DNA of 64,000 nt from the NCBI GenBank assembly GCA_030522415.1, contig CM060121.1, positions 1 to 64,000 on the forward strand, written 5' to 3'. The position numbers were made by a program, and so were the translations under genes. The notes beneath the pieces are model-generated. The model saw only the letters and a program-made list of their open reading frames with translations, did no database searches and had not been told where the DNA came from. Origin of the DNA: Channallabes apus. Its lineage: Eukaryota; Chordata; Actinopteri; Siluriformes; Clariidae. Of this stretch, positions 46,117-58,482 are shown in pieces (the first letter of the stretch is position 1; every line of letters begins with the position of its first letter).

Positions 46117-46971
46117 TTATTTATTTTTATTTTTTTTAATATGTCATATGCTGTTTTTGTCTTGTCATTTGTTTGTTTTTTGTTCTGGAGGGAACAGCCG
46201 AAAGACAAAGAAGAAGAAGAAGCTCCGTCACTAAAACAAATTCCTTGTACGTGCAAGCGTACTTGGCAATAAAACTCTTTCTGATTCTGATTAACAGAGC
46301 TCTGGAGCGGCTTTATTCACATTTCGGAATGGTGAACACATTAACAGATCCGCTGTATTTGACTGACTGTGTAAACACAATGTAATCATGTTTTTCTTCA
46401 AGGCATATGCCCCTTACAAAACTCAAACAGAAGATCACAGTGACATTACAGAATCACTCACTCGAGTTAATATTTTTTTAACCGAAAGATAAGCAGATCT
46501 GTAATTTACGGACCAATTCTGCAGTTTGCGTATGTTAAGAACTAAAGTGTTTGACTTTTCTACCACTGTTGAACTGACATTTATACAGACATCATATGAG
46601 TGTTTATTTTCAACACTTCACGCACACATCACTAACTTGCATCTTTTGCAGCATGTTCCTGTCCTGTGCTCATCCACCCCTACCTGAAATTAAGTAATAA
46701 ATAAACAAATGAATAAACTTTAATGTTTCTGCAGTGGCCTTGTGTGGGTTAATGAAGTGTTACAGCCCCACTGGATCTCAGTGTCAGGTGGTGAAGAATG
46801 GAGATATTCTCGTCCCAAAGTGTGTGTGTCCAATCACCTGTCCTCAGTTAGTACACGTGCGCACACACATTCATACACATATCAAAATACTTTAAGTATT
46901 CACCAGATGAATATGCTGAGGTTAAATAAAAAAAATGCTAATTATTAATGATAAAATAATCAAGTAACTGG

Positions 46972-47019
<48 letters not shown>

Positions 47020-48209
47020 ACATGCACGTACAGACTGAATGCGCCAGTGTGTAGCATTTTAGGTAAAACCTACATCAATGAGTGTCTTCTTCACAAAGAG
47101 TCATGTCGCAAAAAACGTCGCATTGGAAAGGCACATGATGGACCATGTTTGGGTATTTTGTATGCTCACTCACACACACACTCACACACATTTCTCCAAT
47201 CTATGGTGACAATAAACAGAAATTTTGGCATGAGACTTAAAAAATGTTTACATTTACCTCTTATAAAATGTATTCCCTTCTTACTGGTTAAATGTAAAGG
47301 ACGTTGTGTGTGTCTGTGTGTGTTTAGAGCCTGGGGTGTGTTCAGATCTGGAGCTTGGTCAGTTCCCTTACAGGCTGCTTGACTGGTTCTTATTAATCAG
47401 CAGAATGGGAAAACGATACACAGCAGCACACACAACCAGCTGCATCACAAACACACACAGAGTACAACTTGCACAGGTAACAACACCATCCCCCTTCTCA
47501 CACACACACACACTTAATCCTGAATAGGTCACTATACACTGGGTAAAATAAGTCTTTTGATGATCATGAGTGGGTGAGTAAATAATAAATAATGTCTGAA
47601 CTAAACTAAAAAATGTCTGAAAAGAGATAATTTGAGAGCTTAAAATAAAGTTTAAATAAAGCACTAATCCAAACTGACCTGAGAACACCTCTGAAACTTA
47701 AGAAGCAGGAAACTAAAACAGAACATGAATGTCAACTTAAAAGTCCCAAAATACAAAATCAAAACACACGATCTGAGCCCCGTGCTGCTCTGAGACATGA
47801 GACACCTCAGACACATCGGAAAGCAGCAATTAATAAGTTACAAAGAACATTATAACATATAATATAATGCATATTTTAAAGATTACAACTTGCTTCATTG
47901 GACATACAGTCAAAGAGAATGTAAAAGTTTTTGTTTATTTGGGAATAAAAGACAACTGCATGATCTTCACCAACTCCTATAACTCCTGTAGTGTCTCTGT
48001 CTTTCTCTCTCTCTCTGCTAGAACTGGTTCTCTATTTTGGATCGAAATAAAAATGGGAAGTTGAGTATGAAGGATCTGAAGAAGCTTCACTATAAGAAGA
48101 TGCCACTGGAACACTGCGCCAACACATTCTTTAAGTGAGAAACAAAACAATGACCTTTTAGAATTGAATTTAACATTCAGATAATTATATTTCTCTTTCT
48201 GTCTCAGCC

Positions 48210-48243
<34 letters not shown>

Positions 48244-48720
48244 GCCTGCGTGAGATCTTTCTCTGTATCGATCTGAACATAACAGTATTTTTATTTCCAA
48301 ATGGTTGAAGCCCTTTTGCTGCATCAGCACTTTTTTTTCCGTTTTTATTGATTTCTGAGTATACACAAAGTTCAATAAATGACTAACTGAAGTTTCTCAC
48401 TAAAACAGTGAGCTTTAAAGCCATGTGTGTGTGTAGGTCATGTGACAAGAACAGGAATAATAAAGTGACCGTGAGTGAGTGGACTTTCTGTTTGGTGGAT
48501 CGATCTGAGCGATGGTTTAATGAATACATGTGTAAGTGATGGTTACACTTAAGTGTAGTTTGTTTTTCTGTTTGTTTCCTTGCATTATATTTGTTTTGTT
48601 TGTGTTTATTGTCACCATAATGACGTACTGAACTGAATCTTTATTTCAGCAATGAAAATGGGCTCAAGGAAACTGTGTGATCAGCGTAGCAGCACTGACA
48701 CGGACAACAGCTCTGAATAA
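26354..48720 (+). CDS. SPARC/osteonectin-family secreted protein, whole gene
   Basis: Nine proposed exons: 26354-26362, 26486-26551, 26899-26971, 46735-46846, 47034-47152, 47328-47476, 48022-48134, 48437-48531 and 48650-48720. Together they give about 268 residues, close to the roughly 300 of SPARC. All junctions have GT-AG ends and compatible phases. Order: signal peptide, short basic linker, ten-cysteine follistatin-like/Kazal domain, extracellular calcium-binding domain with two EF-hands, short hydrophilic tail. The family comprises secreted matricellular proteins that bind calcium and collagen. There is no acidic N-terminal domain, and the sequence is too divergent for me to say whether it is an orthologue of sparc, sparcl1 or a separate fish paralogue. 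The third intron holds almost all the nested elements described between 27 and 46.3 kb. Confidence 0.75.
26702..26896. repeat. (TC)n, (CA)n and (TG)n microsatellites
   Basis: A (TC)n/(CA)n tract at about 26702-26760 and a (TG)n tract at about 26829-26896. The second ends directly in the TAG acceptor of the SPARC-like third exon. Confidence 0.9.
27000..29490. other. Intron sequence, little recognised
   Basis: AT-rich sequence of the large SPARC-like intron. On the - strand about 27470-27930 has better-than-random coding look (72 codons from 27759, [18 protein letters not shown]), followed by stops, with an upstream region ending near 27930. I do not recognise it. Positions 28190-28330 contain TAAGCATTAAG iterations. 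The remainder shows no feature I can support. Confidence 0.4.
30031..30250. repeat. 30-bp minisatellite in the solo LTR
   Basis: Seven to eight units of CTCGTAGGAGCGCGAGTGTG plus TGGTATGCCG, with exact 30-bp spacing. The length is a multiple of three, so open frames appear in several phases on both strands. None resembles a real protein. Confidence 0.95.
30461..30670 (+). pseudogene. Harbinger Myb-like DNA-binding protein, N-terminal part
   Basis: A 69-codon frame starting [11 protein letters not shown] and continuing [20 protein letters not shown]. This matches the start of the Myb/SANT (NAIF1-like) second protein of Harbinger elements, which helps import and target the transposase. It stops after SGIINKKK, so most of the domain is deleted. 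Confidence 0.7.
30700..31389 (-). pseudogene. Harbinger (HARBI1-like) transposase, frameshifted
   Basis: Three pieces in different frames. The N-terminal part starts at 31389 ([12 protein letters not shown]...FLAQDDDW). The middle part is 31213-30818 ([11 protein letters not shown], then [19 protein letters not shown] with the first catalytic Asp). A further piece from about 30835 down to 30700 reads [20 protein letters not shown] and holds the second Asp. Shifts lie near 31260 and 30835. The C-terminal end with the catalytic Glu is missing. It ends at a GTGAGT donor-like site, as expected if the gene had an intron there. Confidence 0.85.
31735..32015. repeat. 27-bp minisatellite in the solo LTR
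   Basis: Ten units of GCTAGTGTGTCTATCTTGCT plus TAAAAGA at 27-bp spacing, with point variants. It is in frame in all phases, which gives spurious cysteine- and leucine-rich frames. Confidence 0.95.
32192..32428. other. Spacer between solo LTR and hAT element
   Basis: AT-rich sequence starting with two to three copies of CTTGGTTACTTT. Nothing else is recognised. Confidence 0.4.
32793..34362 (+). mobile_element. Tc1-like transposon with IR/DR ends
   Basis: A 1,570-bp element flanked by TA (32791-32792 and 34363-34364), with inverted repeats of about 210 bp starting CAAACCGGATTCC. Each repeat has an outer and an inner copy of an AAGTTGGGACA-type motif (about 32805 and 32988 on the left, 34152 and 34338 on the right). 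This is the IR/DR layout of fish Tc1-like elements. It lies inside the hAT element. Confidence 0.93.
33144..34142 (+). pseudogene. Tc1-like transposase, frameshifted
   Basis: Starts at [20 protein letters not shown]. The paired DNA-binding helices (ISSTV-type region [20 protein letters not shown], then [14 protein letters not shown]) are intact. The first catalytic Asp is in LWSDES. Frame changes follow near 33700 ([18 protein letters not shown]) and 33835 (FQQDNARPH with the second Asp). After SPDLSPI a short deletion removes the expected Glu region. The tail [20 protein letters not shown] ends at about 34142. It is clearly inactive. Confidence 0.9.
34700..34752. repeat. (TG)n microsatellite in the hAT element
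   Basis: About 23 TG units. Confidence 0.95.
35035..37185 (-). mobile_element. piggyBac-type element, degraded
   Basis: It contains a piggyBac transposase relic. Outer sequences form an imperfect inverted repeat: GGGTCAAATTTGACCTA at about 35045 and TAGGTCAAAACTGACCC at about 37150. Exact ends and a TTAA target site are not clear. Its left end lies within a few bases of the hAT target duplication. Confidence 0.75.
35290..36935 (-). pseudogene. piggyBac (PGBD-like) transposase
   Basis: Read on the - strand from about 36930: an acidic N-terminal region ([20 protein letters not shown]), then the DDE_Tnp_1_7-type core from 36676 ([55 protein letters not shown]). After a stop near 36071 it continues in other frames ([20 protein letters not shown] at about 36050-35990 and [18 protein letters not shown] at about 35800). 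The C-terminal cysteine-containing end ([17 protein letters not shown]) is near 35370. Several frameshifts are present, so it is not functional. The family excises and inserts DNA at TTAA. Confidence 0.88.
37285..38037 (-). pseudogene. LINE reverse transcriptase, C-terminal half
   Basis: On the - strand it begins at [12 protein letters not shown] (catalytic YADD) and continues [45 protein letters not shown] and [20 protein letters not shown]. This is the RT thumb and connection of an L2/Rex1-type LINE. There is a frameshift just after YADD and another near 37680. It is the downstream half of the fragment at 42896-43175. Confidence 0.88.
38208..38221 (+). promoter_or_regulatory. CTCF-type site
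   Basis: CCACTAGATGGCGC fits the vertebrate CTCF core CCASYAGRKGGCRS at every position. It lies about 125 bp upstream of the YY1-type motif in a CpG-rich region. Confidence 0.7.
38225..38361 (+). promoter_or_regulatory. CpG-rich promoter with YY1 motif and splice donor
   Basis: Contains CACGTG at about 38271, a CCGCCTCCACCCCCGCC Sp1-like run at about 38288-38304 and AAGATGGCGGC at 38333-38343. The last is the motif YY1 binds just downstream of many vertebrate start sites. A strong donor (GTGGTAAGTG) follows at 38360. The ATG in it opens only a five-codon frame (MKMAA), so the first exon looks non-coding. CpG-rich sequence continues to about 38900. Transcription is inferred, not shown. Confidence 0.55.
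38940..38995. repeat. G-rich and (TG)n simple repeat
   Basis: Short G runs mixed with TG repeats (about 38928-38992) inside the TIR element. Confidence 0.85.
39331..39740 (+). ncRNA. Candidate exon of a transcript from the 38.3-kb promoter
   Basis: A pyrimidine tract and AAGCAG acceptor precede 39331. The sequence to 39477 is open in one frame ([19 protein letters not shown], then [14 protein letters not shown] after a Kozak-like GGGATGA) and could end at a weak donor CAG/GTC. Otherwise it reads to an AATAAA near 39736. It could be a non-coding transcript or the remains of a captured coding exon. I recognise no protein. Confidence is low. Confidence 0.35.
39740..41200. other. Interior of TIR element, no gene recognised
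   Basis: AT-rich sequence with a (TA)n tract at about 40598-40660. Nothing codes convincingly. Confidence 0.4.
41205..41700. repeat. Tandem duplication inside TIR element, copy 1
   Basis: Homologous to 41860-42314 in the same orientation. Shared landmarks include GTGATAAGTGATT(G/A)ATGCCC, CATCAGATCTTT and ACGAAAACAAACC. Identity is moderate, with several indels. Confidence 0.85.
41700..41834 (-). repeat. tRNA-Ile(UAU)-derived SINE-like sequence
   Basis: On the - strand 41834-41750 reads GCTCCAGTGGCGCAATCGGT, then TAGCGCG and ACTTATAA (anticodon loop UAU), an intron-like stretch and GAGTTCGAGTCTCACC. This is clearly a tRNA-Ile(UAU) relative. About seven bases of the variable/T-stem region are missing and the acceptor stem does not pair. 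A tail TGTATGTGACAAATCAAATT follows, as in teleost SINEs. It is a retroposed or SINE copy, not a working tRNA gene. Confidence 0.75.
41860..42314. repeat. Tandem duplication inside TIR element, copy 2
   Basis: Second copy of 41205-41700, beginning in a (CA)n tract (about 41878-41919). It ends at TTTGAGCTTTACTTT, which corresponds to TTTAAGCTTTACTTT near 41695 where the SINE-like sequence begins. Confidence 0.85.
42896..43175 (-). pseudogene. LINE reverse transcriptase, N-terminal part
   Basis: On the - strand: [20 protein letters not shown] (with a catalytic Asp), [15 protein letters not shown], then after a frame change [20 protein letters not shown] and NIIRKHG. It is 5'-truncated at about 43175 and continues at 38037 beyond the inserted TIR element. 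It is dead. Confidence 0.85.
44230..44465 (+). mobile_element. LINE 3' tail inserted in the CR1-type element
   Basis: Contains CTCAAGGTTTCTTCCTATTA, GGGAGTTTTTCCTTGCCACT and AAAAGCGCTATACAAATAAA, and ends in GAATTGAATTGAATT iterations. This is the 3' end of the same family as 25540-25765 and 50250-50460. It interrupts the host LINE between endonuclease and RT. Confidence 0.8.
44525..45921 (+). pseudogene. CR1/L2-type reverse transcriptase
   Basis: An upstream part has [19 protein letters not shown]. The main frame runs from 44592 with [73 protein letters not shown] and [14 protein letters not shown] (catalytic FADD). A frameshift near 45500 moves the thumb region ([20 protein letters not shown], then [20 protein letters not shown]) to the next frame, ending near 45921. 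The RT core motifs are intact, but the shift and the broken endonuclease make it inactive. Confidence 0.9.
46735..48720 (+). CDS. SPARC-like gene, follistatin and EC-domain exons
   Basis: Exon 46735-46846 ([16 protein letters not shown]...CVCPITC) and exon 47034-47152 ([15 protein letters not shown]...DGPC) make a follistatin-like domain with ten cysteines and the Kazal signature. Exon 47328-47476 ([19 protein letters not shown]) matches the start of the SPARC calcium-binding domain. Exon 48022-48134 holds EF-hand 1 ([12 protein letters not shown]) and the typical MPLEHC. Exon 48437-48531 holds EF-hand 2 ([12 protein letters not shown]) and the conserved EW. Exon 48650-48720 ends in DTDNSSE and a TAA. 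Both calcium loops have acceptable residues at positions 1, 3, 5, 7, 9 and 12. An AATAAA lies at 48798-48803. Introns carry (TG)n tracts at several acceptors. The exons look intact. Confidence 0.9.
46973..47018. repeat. (TG)n microsatellite in SPARC-like intron
   Basis: About 23 TG units just upstream of the Kazal exon. Together with its tail it forms the polypyrimidine-poor acceptor region. Confidence 0.95.
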
Positions 48721-49895
48721 AGAAGCTTAAAAAATTATTACTGTAATATTCATTTATTCCACTATAATCATACTGAATATTCCTGCCTAGTACAAATAAT
48801 AAAATGATTAAAATCCTCTTTCTTATTTTAAATTTGTATTAATTTGTACTTTTATTTTCTCCCTTTTATTCCTTCACTTCATTCTTTCTTTTACTCTTGT
48901 TGTGTTGTTTGTCTCAGATGAGACTGCATTAATTCTTAAGTCATTGCATGTTTCAGTGTAATAAATTCTTTAGTGGCATTTCAATTCCTGTGTGTTAAAT
49001 TGCCCTGTAGAATAAATGCACAATTCATCAAATTCACCTTTATACCACATAAATCATGCTTACATAAAGCAGATGAAAAAGGAAATAGAGAGATACACAA
49101 GTGTATGTGTGTTTAGAGAGAAACAGATAAATAGCAGAGTGAGAAAGATGCTGAGGACAAAAAGAAGGGCAGGTGAGTCTAGCACATACTACATGAATTT
49201 AGTTATAGATCATTCCCAGCTTTAGACGAGCACTGGTGCTTTGTTGGTGACCACAACACAACTGCGCACAAACGATTAAAGATATGTGGTGTGAATGAGT
49301 CAGTGGGGCTGAAAGTACAGTATGCCTAACCCTAACCTACTACACAGTCAGTTCAATCTCATTAATATCATCACTAGGATCATTTTTATTAATAATCAGA
49401 TTAAAAAATGCATCATGTAAATACCAGTTGGAACAGTCTAAACTGACTGGAATGTATTTTTAATGAGAATGAGAGGGGTGGTGCAAACATTTGACAATCC
49501 TTTGAATAGGTCAATATTAGCCATATTAGTGTAAACACAATGTAAACACTTTTGTTACTCTTGCTAGTATTGTGTTGGGCACCCTTTTGTGTTCAGAACG
49601 GCCTTAATTCTTCATGCAATAAATTCAAGAATCCAATGTGAGTTGAATTTAACTTTGTGACATGTTGTGTTATCACACAGGTGTGTTATCCTGTGCTCAT
49701 AAATGGATGGACACAGTCAAACCAGTCTGGCCGTTCTGCTCTGACCTCTGGCATCAACTGGGCATTTTCCCCCAGAGAACTGTCCTAACTGCATATTTTC
49801 TCTTTTTCAAACTGTTCTTTGTAAACCTTAGAGGTGGTTGCATGTGAAAATCCCAGTGTGAAACTGTTATCTTTTCCTCTATTCTGTTCTCTCTC
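48721..49895. other. Intergenic sequence downstream of SPARC-like gene
   Basis: Contains the probable 3' UTR and AATAAA (48798-48803) of the SPARC-like gene. From about 49460 to 49800 there are fragments of dispersed repeat. No gene is recognised. Two CCTAAC units near 49324 are isolated. Confidence 0.5.
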
Positions 49896-50460
49896 TGTCG
49901 ATCTACATGTCTCTCCAGAGTTGCCAGTGATCCAGACCCCCTCTGTCTGACTCGGCCTGGAGTCCTGTTTCCTGTTGGAGAGCTCGTCACATGGATGCCC
50001 CGTGTGGTCTGCCTGGGATGTGTGTGGTTTCTGGGGACGATTCCACTTGTCCTGGCCTCGGCTGATACAGACAGCTGTTCTCTGAGTTCAATAGTTCAGG
50101 ACTGGAGTTTCCTACAGTCTACCTGAGCCTCCAATAACAAACTGGACTCCATATGTGCTTAAACACATCTCCTGTTATACTGAACTTCCAGGCTTCTAAC
50201 ACACGGTATGACTGCAGAACAAGCCCTGCTATCCGTTATCATCCAGATGAGGATGGTTCCTCTCAGGGAGTTTTTCCCTCAGCACTGTCGTTCTCGGCTT
50301 GTTCATCAGGGACAATCTGATCATTCTGATTTATACACATTCACATTTCATACAAACTTCCATAACTTTTTTCTTTGATTGTGTAAAGCTGCTTTGTGAC
50401 AATGTCAGTTGTTAAAAGCGCTATACAAAAAAAATTTAATAAAAAAAATCTAATTTAATT
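49896..50460 (+). mobile_element. LINE 3' region fragment
   Basis: Runs from about CTCTGTCGATCTACATGTCT to GTTAAAAGCGCTATACAAAA and an A/T-rich end. The last 210 bp match the tail at 44230-44465, and the longer upstream part is the 3' UTR of the same family. Confidence 0.7.
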
Positions 50461-51094
50461 TAATAAAATTTTTGGAAAATACTCAGACCAGCCCATCTGG
50501 CACCAACAATCATTTCCTGTTCAAAGACACTCACCTTTCTTCCACATTCTGATGCTTGGTTTGAACTTCAGCAAATTGTGAATTGGCCAGATCTATTTAT
50601 TTTATTGTCTATAGTTTATAATCTATAGATTTATTGATTAATTGATTGATTGATTAGATATTTGCAGTAACATGCAGTTGAATAGGTGTACCTAATGAAG
50701 TGTATATTCTTTCTGTGCAATTTTGGTGGTCGTAACATTAGGTTACTTTATAGGTTTTAGGAGGAAAGGTTTGCTTCCATGACATATTCTAGGTTTTTCC
50801 GATCATATTTCTTCTGTGAAGCTTCAGAACTATCCTCCCAGGGTTTAATAATGTGCTGGGCAGTTCTTAACCCAATTACACACATTTCATCTTTATCTTA
50901 TTAGTTGTTTTTGCTTGATACAGGACAATAATTTAACCGCTATGAAACACTAACATCTCAGTTAGGGTTACAAGACTTGTTGCAATTAAAACACATTAAT
51001 CACTGCAGTAATTAAATAATTAAACACTCCTGGTCAACCATGTACTTAAAACCATATAGAATACCTCATACATAATTACTCTTCTCTCCCATAT

Positions 51095-51420
51095 TCACTC
51101 ACTCATCTTCTATACCGCTTTATCCTGTATTCAGGGTTGCGGGGGCGGAGCCAATCCCAGAAGGTTTAGGGCACGAGGCAGGGTACACCCTGGACAGGGT
51201 GCCAATCCATACACTCACTCACACACTGTGGGCAATTTGGGAACGTCAATCAACCTAACCTACATATCTTTGTGGGACTGTGGGAGGAAACCGGTGTACC
51301 CAGAGGCAACCCACCAAGCACTGGGAGAACATGCAAACTCCATACACACTGAGACGGGAATCTAACTTGGCCAGGAATCGAACCTGTACCCTGGAGGTGC
51401 AAGGCCATGCCGCCTTTCCT
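51095..51420. repeat. Dispersed SINE-like repeat
   Basis: Carries phrases common to a repeat widespread in teleosts: CGCTTTATCCTGTATTCAGG, ACACCCTGGACAGGGTGCCA, GGGAGAACATGCAAACTCCA and GGAATCGAACCTGTACCCTG. The last resembles a tRNA-type B box in antisense. Family name not assigned. Confidence 0.65.
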
Positions 51421-51982
51421 ATATTATGTGCAGCAATATTTTATGTGCAAACTAGATAGGAAATAAAGGAACAGTTAAAAAGATGATGGATGAGTGTAAC
51501 ATACAGATCCTTGCCCAATATAACAGTTTTTTTAAATATTTGTTTTTATTTTTTGACAGACGTTATACTGTGTCCTGAACATAATGTTGAAGTATCTCAC
51601 CTTCAAGTTTGAAAAAAAGGAAGAAGAAATAAATCAAATTAAATTTGCAAAGTCATTGATCTGTTTTGATTTTTTGTCATTTTTTATTTTGTTTTAAAAA
51701 TAGAAAGAAAAAGAACATGATGCTTTTAAAAACATTTCTCTATAGTCATTTTTCAATAATACTATTCTTTTTATATTCCTGAAGATGAAGTTCCACGGTA
51801 TGGCATGCACATAGCACATGCAATTCTTGAATTAAATACTTTCACTTTTTGTTTTGAATTTTTGGGGGGATTTTGTCATTTTCTTTTCATGGTCGGCTCT
51901 TATGTTACTGCTTATGGTCATGTGGGTTCATTGGTGAGTTTGTTAGTAGAGGTTTGTGATGACAAGAGGGAGAAAAACGTGC

Positions 51983-52029
<47 letters not shown>

Positions 52030-52135
52030 AAAATCCTGCATGCTACAGAGTTTATGGCTCCCACTTTCTTCACTACTTTGCATGGAGTGTAGTGTATATC
52101 TGCAATATGATTAGTTGTAGTTACACTGTGTGTGA

Positions 52136-52175
<40 letters not shown>

Positions 52176-52176
52176 G
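51421..52176. other. Intergenic sequence with microsatellites
   Basis: AT-rich, with (TC)n(CA)n at about 51982-52029 and (TA)n(CA)n at about 52136-52175. No gene is recognised. Confidence 0.5.
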
Positions 52177-53708
52177 CAGTGATGTTCAAAATAATAGCAG
52201 TGTGTTGAAAAAAGTGAGTAAAGCTCCATATCCATATAATAACTTTTAATTTAAATCACATAAATGCATTGGACCCCCTGTACATTCTATTCTGAATCAC
52301 AACATGAAGAAAAATAAATGTGTTATTAGTTTAATGAAGAAAAACAAATATTAGTCTGTTTAAAAAAAATAGCAGTGTGGAGTTCAATTAGAGGTAAATT
52401 ATTCTGTGAAAAACAGGCGTAAAAAAAGTTCCCCTTATTTAAGGATAATTGCAGAAAAGGTCGTCCTGTGAATTTCTGTCTGAAAATCAGAGTGAAATGT
52501 GTCCAGACATTGTTCAGAAGGACAGCGTACTTTGATTCAATAGTTGATTAGAGATGGAAAAACATACAAAGAAGTGCAGAAAATGATCGGCTGCTCTGCT
52601 GAAATGACACCAAATCATGATTAAGCTTTAAAATGGAAACCAAAACCAGAAAGACGTGGAAGAAAACGGAAAACTACCATTCGAATGGATCGAAGAATAA
52701 CAACATTGACCCAAATAACATCTAAAGTTACCCGTTAGTGCTGTTACTATTAGCAGGCGGCTATGTGAAGTTGAGCTATCAGCAAGAAGCCGCCGCAAAG
52801 TCACATTGTTGGAAAAAAGACACGAGCTGAAGAGGTTACAGTTCGCCAAAGAACACACTGACTGGCCTAAAGAGAAATGGTGCGATATTTTGTGGACTGA
52901 TGAAAGTAAGATTGTTCTTTTTGGGCCTAGAGGCCGCAGACAGTTTGTCATGTGACCCCCAAACACTGAATTCATGCCACAGTACAATGTGAAGACAGTA
53001 AAGCATGGAGACCCAAGCATCATGATATGGAGATGTAGCTTCTCGTACTGTGGTGTCGGGTCTATTTATCACATTTCAGGGATCGTGGATCAATTTGAGT
53101 CCATCAGAATACTTAAAGAGGTCGTGTTGCCTTATGCCCAAGAGGAAATGCCCTTGAAATGGGTGTTTCAACAAGACAACGACCCCAAACACACCAGTAA
53201 GCCGAGCGGCATCCTGGTTCCAGACCAACAAGATTAACGTTATGTAGAGTCCAGTCCGATCCCCAGAACTTAATCCAACAGAACAACTTGTGGCCTGACA
53301 TTAAAAATACTGTTTATGAGGCAAAACCAGGAAATGTAGAGGAATTGTGGCGTGTAGTACAACTGTACAGATGTGAAGCAGATCTCAGAAACCTGATTAT
53401 ACAACGAAATATTAGTTCAGAGACGCACAAGAGAAATTAAACTTCAAGCATTTTTCTTTAAACAGTAAATTCATCACTTTATAAAGATGAATAATGACAC
53501 TGCTATTTTTTTGAACAGACCAATATTTGTTTTTCTTCACTTACATTAAACTAATAATACATTTAGCACATTTTTCTTCATGTTGTGATTCAGAATAGAA
53601 TGTGCAGGTGTCCAAGGAATTTATGTGATTTAAATTAAAAGTTATTATATGGATATGGAGCTTTACTCATTTTTTTTCAACACACTGCTATTATTTTGAA
53701 CATCACTG
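52177..53708 (+). mobile_element. Tc1-like transposon relic with IR/DR ends
   Basis: Ends CAGTGATGTTCAAAATAATA and its reverse complement, 1,532 bp. Each inverted repeat of about 200 bp has an outer and an inner AATAGCAGTGTG-type motif (52191 and 52367 left; about 53502 and 53683 right). TA follows the right end; the left flank reads CG, so one target copy has changed. Confidence 0.88.
52440..53450 (+). pseudogene. Tc1-like transposase, multiply broken
   Basis: Recognisable parts include [20 protein letters not shown] with the first catalytic Asp (about 52878-52935), NVKTVKHGDPSIMIWRC and WVFQQDNDPKHTSK with the second Asp (53158-53205). Stops occur within and between the pieces, and the C-terminal Glu region is shifted (about 53250-53300, PNPTEQL-like). 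It is inactive. Confidence 0.85.
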
Positions 53709-53715
53709 TATATAT

Positions 53716-54190
53716 AGTACTGTGCAAAAGATTTTAATCCCTACATTTATTCAGATTTTGCCTCCAAAGCTCCAGACTCTTGCATTTCTAATGTAGTCTT
53801 GTGAAATTACAGGCTCCCTGAAAAGCTTTTTTGTGTCTCATTAATTTCCCCTCCAGTCCCTGTACCTGAGCAGTTTCAGAGGAATTTTTGTTTGTTAAAC
53901 CACATAGTGACCTCTGAATTATACAAGCACAAAAAATAACACGTAAGTTAAGGCATGAACCAACGAGAAACAAGTGCAGATGATAACAGATAATCAGGCC
54001 GGTGGTGGGTTGGAACATACGAGATGGGAAATGAGGTCGCTGCTGAGGATGTTACATAAACAACCAATTGTTTTATTGTATATTTAGGCACTTTGCAGCC
54101 TGTCGCAGTAAGTAATGTAGATTTCATTTAATCTACATTATTGAATGTTATATGCTGAAATGAGGGGGTTAAGACTTTTGCACAATACTA
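53716..54190. mobile_element. Small TIR element (Tc1-type MITE)
   Basis: The left end TAGTACTGTGCAAAAGATTT and right end GACTTTTGCACAATACTATA are inverted repeats of about 28 bp within TATATA flanks. About 475 bp, non-coding. It lies directly beside the preceding Tc1-like relic. Confidence 0.75.
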
Positions 54191-57909
<3,719 letters not shown>

Positions 57910-58482
57910 CTAGCACCAGTCATCCTCATCTGTCTCACTGTAGGGTTCATGCAGCCCTTTCCTGGGCCCTCTGGGATGTGGAGCTTTGTGAGGTGCGCTG
58001 TGAGGGGGTGGATGTCGCTGTGGCGAGGGTGAGGAGGAACGGTACCCATTAGGCATGCGACGAGCACCAGCTGGGCGAGCAGTCCTGGGTGAACGTGGAT
58101 GTGGTGGTGGGTTATGTGGGTGTGGGTTGCCTTGTCCTGGATTTGGCTCGTAAGCAGGTGGCTCGCACCGTTCAAAGTCGTAAAAGCCGTCGCCTGGAGT
58201 GCTTTCGGATGAACCGGGGCACCATCGAGCACGCCGGCCAGAGCCATGATGAGGGGGTACAGGAGGTTCAGGCACAGGTGGAGAGAAGCGCCTCTGCGTT
58301 GGGGTGGGTAGGCGGCTCTGTGGACCTGAAGGCGGTGTACCAACTTGTTTGCGGATCACAGGTGAGTAGTTGACATGTGGGCGGGGGGTGGCGGGTGTCT
58401 GGGGCAGTTGGCGTCGACCTCGCCGGGGCGTGCTCGTCCCAGATGTTGAGGGCACGGGGCTGCCACTCACCGAACTACTGCC
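57910..58482 (-). CDS. cacna1a: Calcium channel alpha-1A, last coding exon
   Basis: The 190 C-terminal residues plus stop of a P/Q-type (CaV2.1) voltage-gated calcium channel pore subunit. The acceptor is ATGTAG. The exon starts [19 protein letters not shown], followed by [18 protein letters not shown] and SPVIRK, both hallmarks of the CaV2.1 tail. It ends in [15 protein letters not shown], where the final DDWC is the short PDZ/SH3-partner-binding end of CaV2.1 used at presynaptic terminals. The tail is rich in Pro, Ser and basic residues and predicted disordered. There is no polyglutamine run at the place where the human protein has one. The exon keeps frame with 59053-59294. Confidence 0.93.
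   Translation of the reverse strand, partial: GSSSVSGSPVPSTSGTSTPRRGRRQLPQTPATPRPHVNYSPVIRKQVGTPPSGPQSRLPTPTQRRFSPPVPEPPVPPHHGSGRRARWCPGSSESTPGDGFYDFERCEPPAYEPNPGQGNPHPHNPPPHPRSPRTARPAGARRMPNGYRSSSPSPQRHPPPHSAPHKAPHPRGPRKGLHEPYSETDEDDWC

Larger units (their letters stand above)
43358..46290 (+). mobile_element. CR1/L2-type LINE, nearly full length, degraded
   Basis: It begins with a GGATGGCGCCGCGGATGGCT 5' leader typical of these elements. An endonuclease relic follows at about 43640-44220, with [10 protein letters not shown] and [10 protein letters not shown]. The reverse transcriptase follows, and the 3' end is CTTGGCAATAAAACTCTTTC plus TGATTCTGATT iterations. A foreign LINE tail interrupts it at about 44230-44465, and a (TA)n tract lies in its 3' region (about 46058-46110). 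It lies in the SPARC-like intron in the same orientation as the gene. Confidence 0.88.

Noticed and set aside
45912..46272. Open frames on both strands with Tyr-Ile repeats
   Set aside because: Translation of a (TA)n tract in the LINE 3' region.
46742..46948. 68-codon frame over the first follistatin exon
   Set aside because: It is in another frame. The cysteine pattern and splice phases fit only the frame reading [10 protein letters not shown].
49320..49340. Interstitial telomere site
   Set aside because: Only two imperfect CCTAAC units, too short to mean anything.
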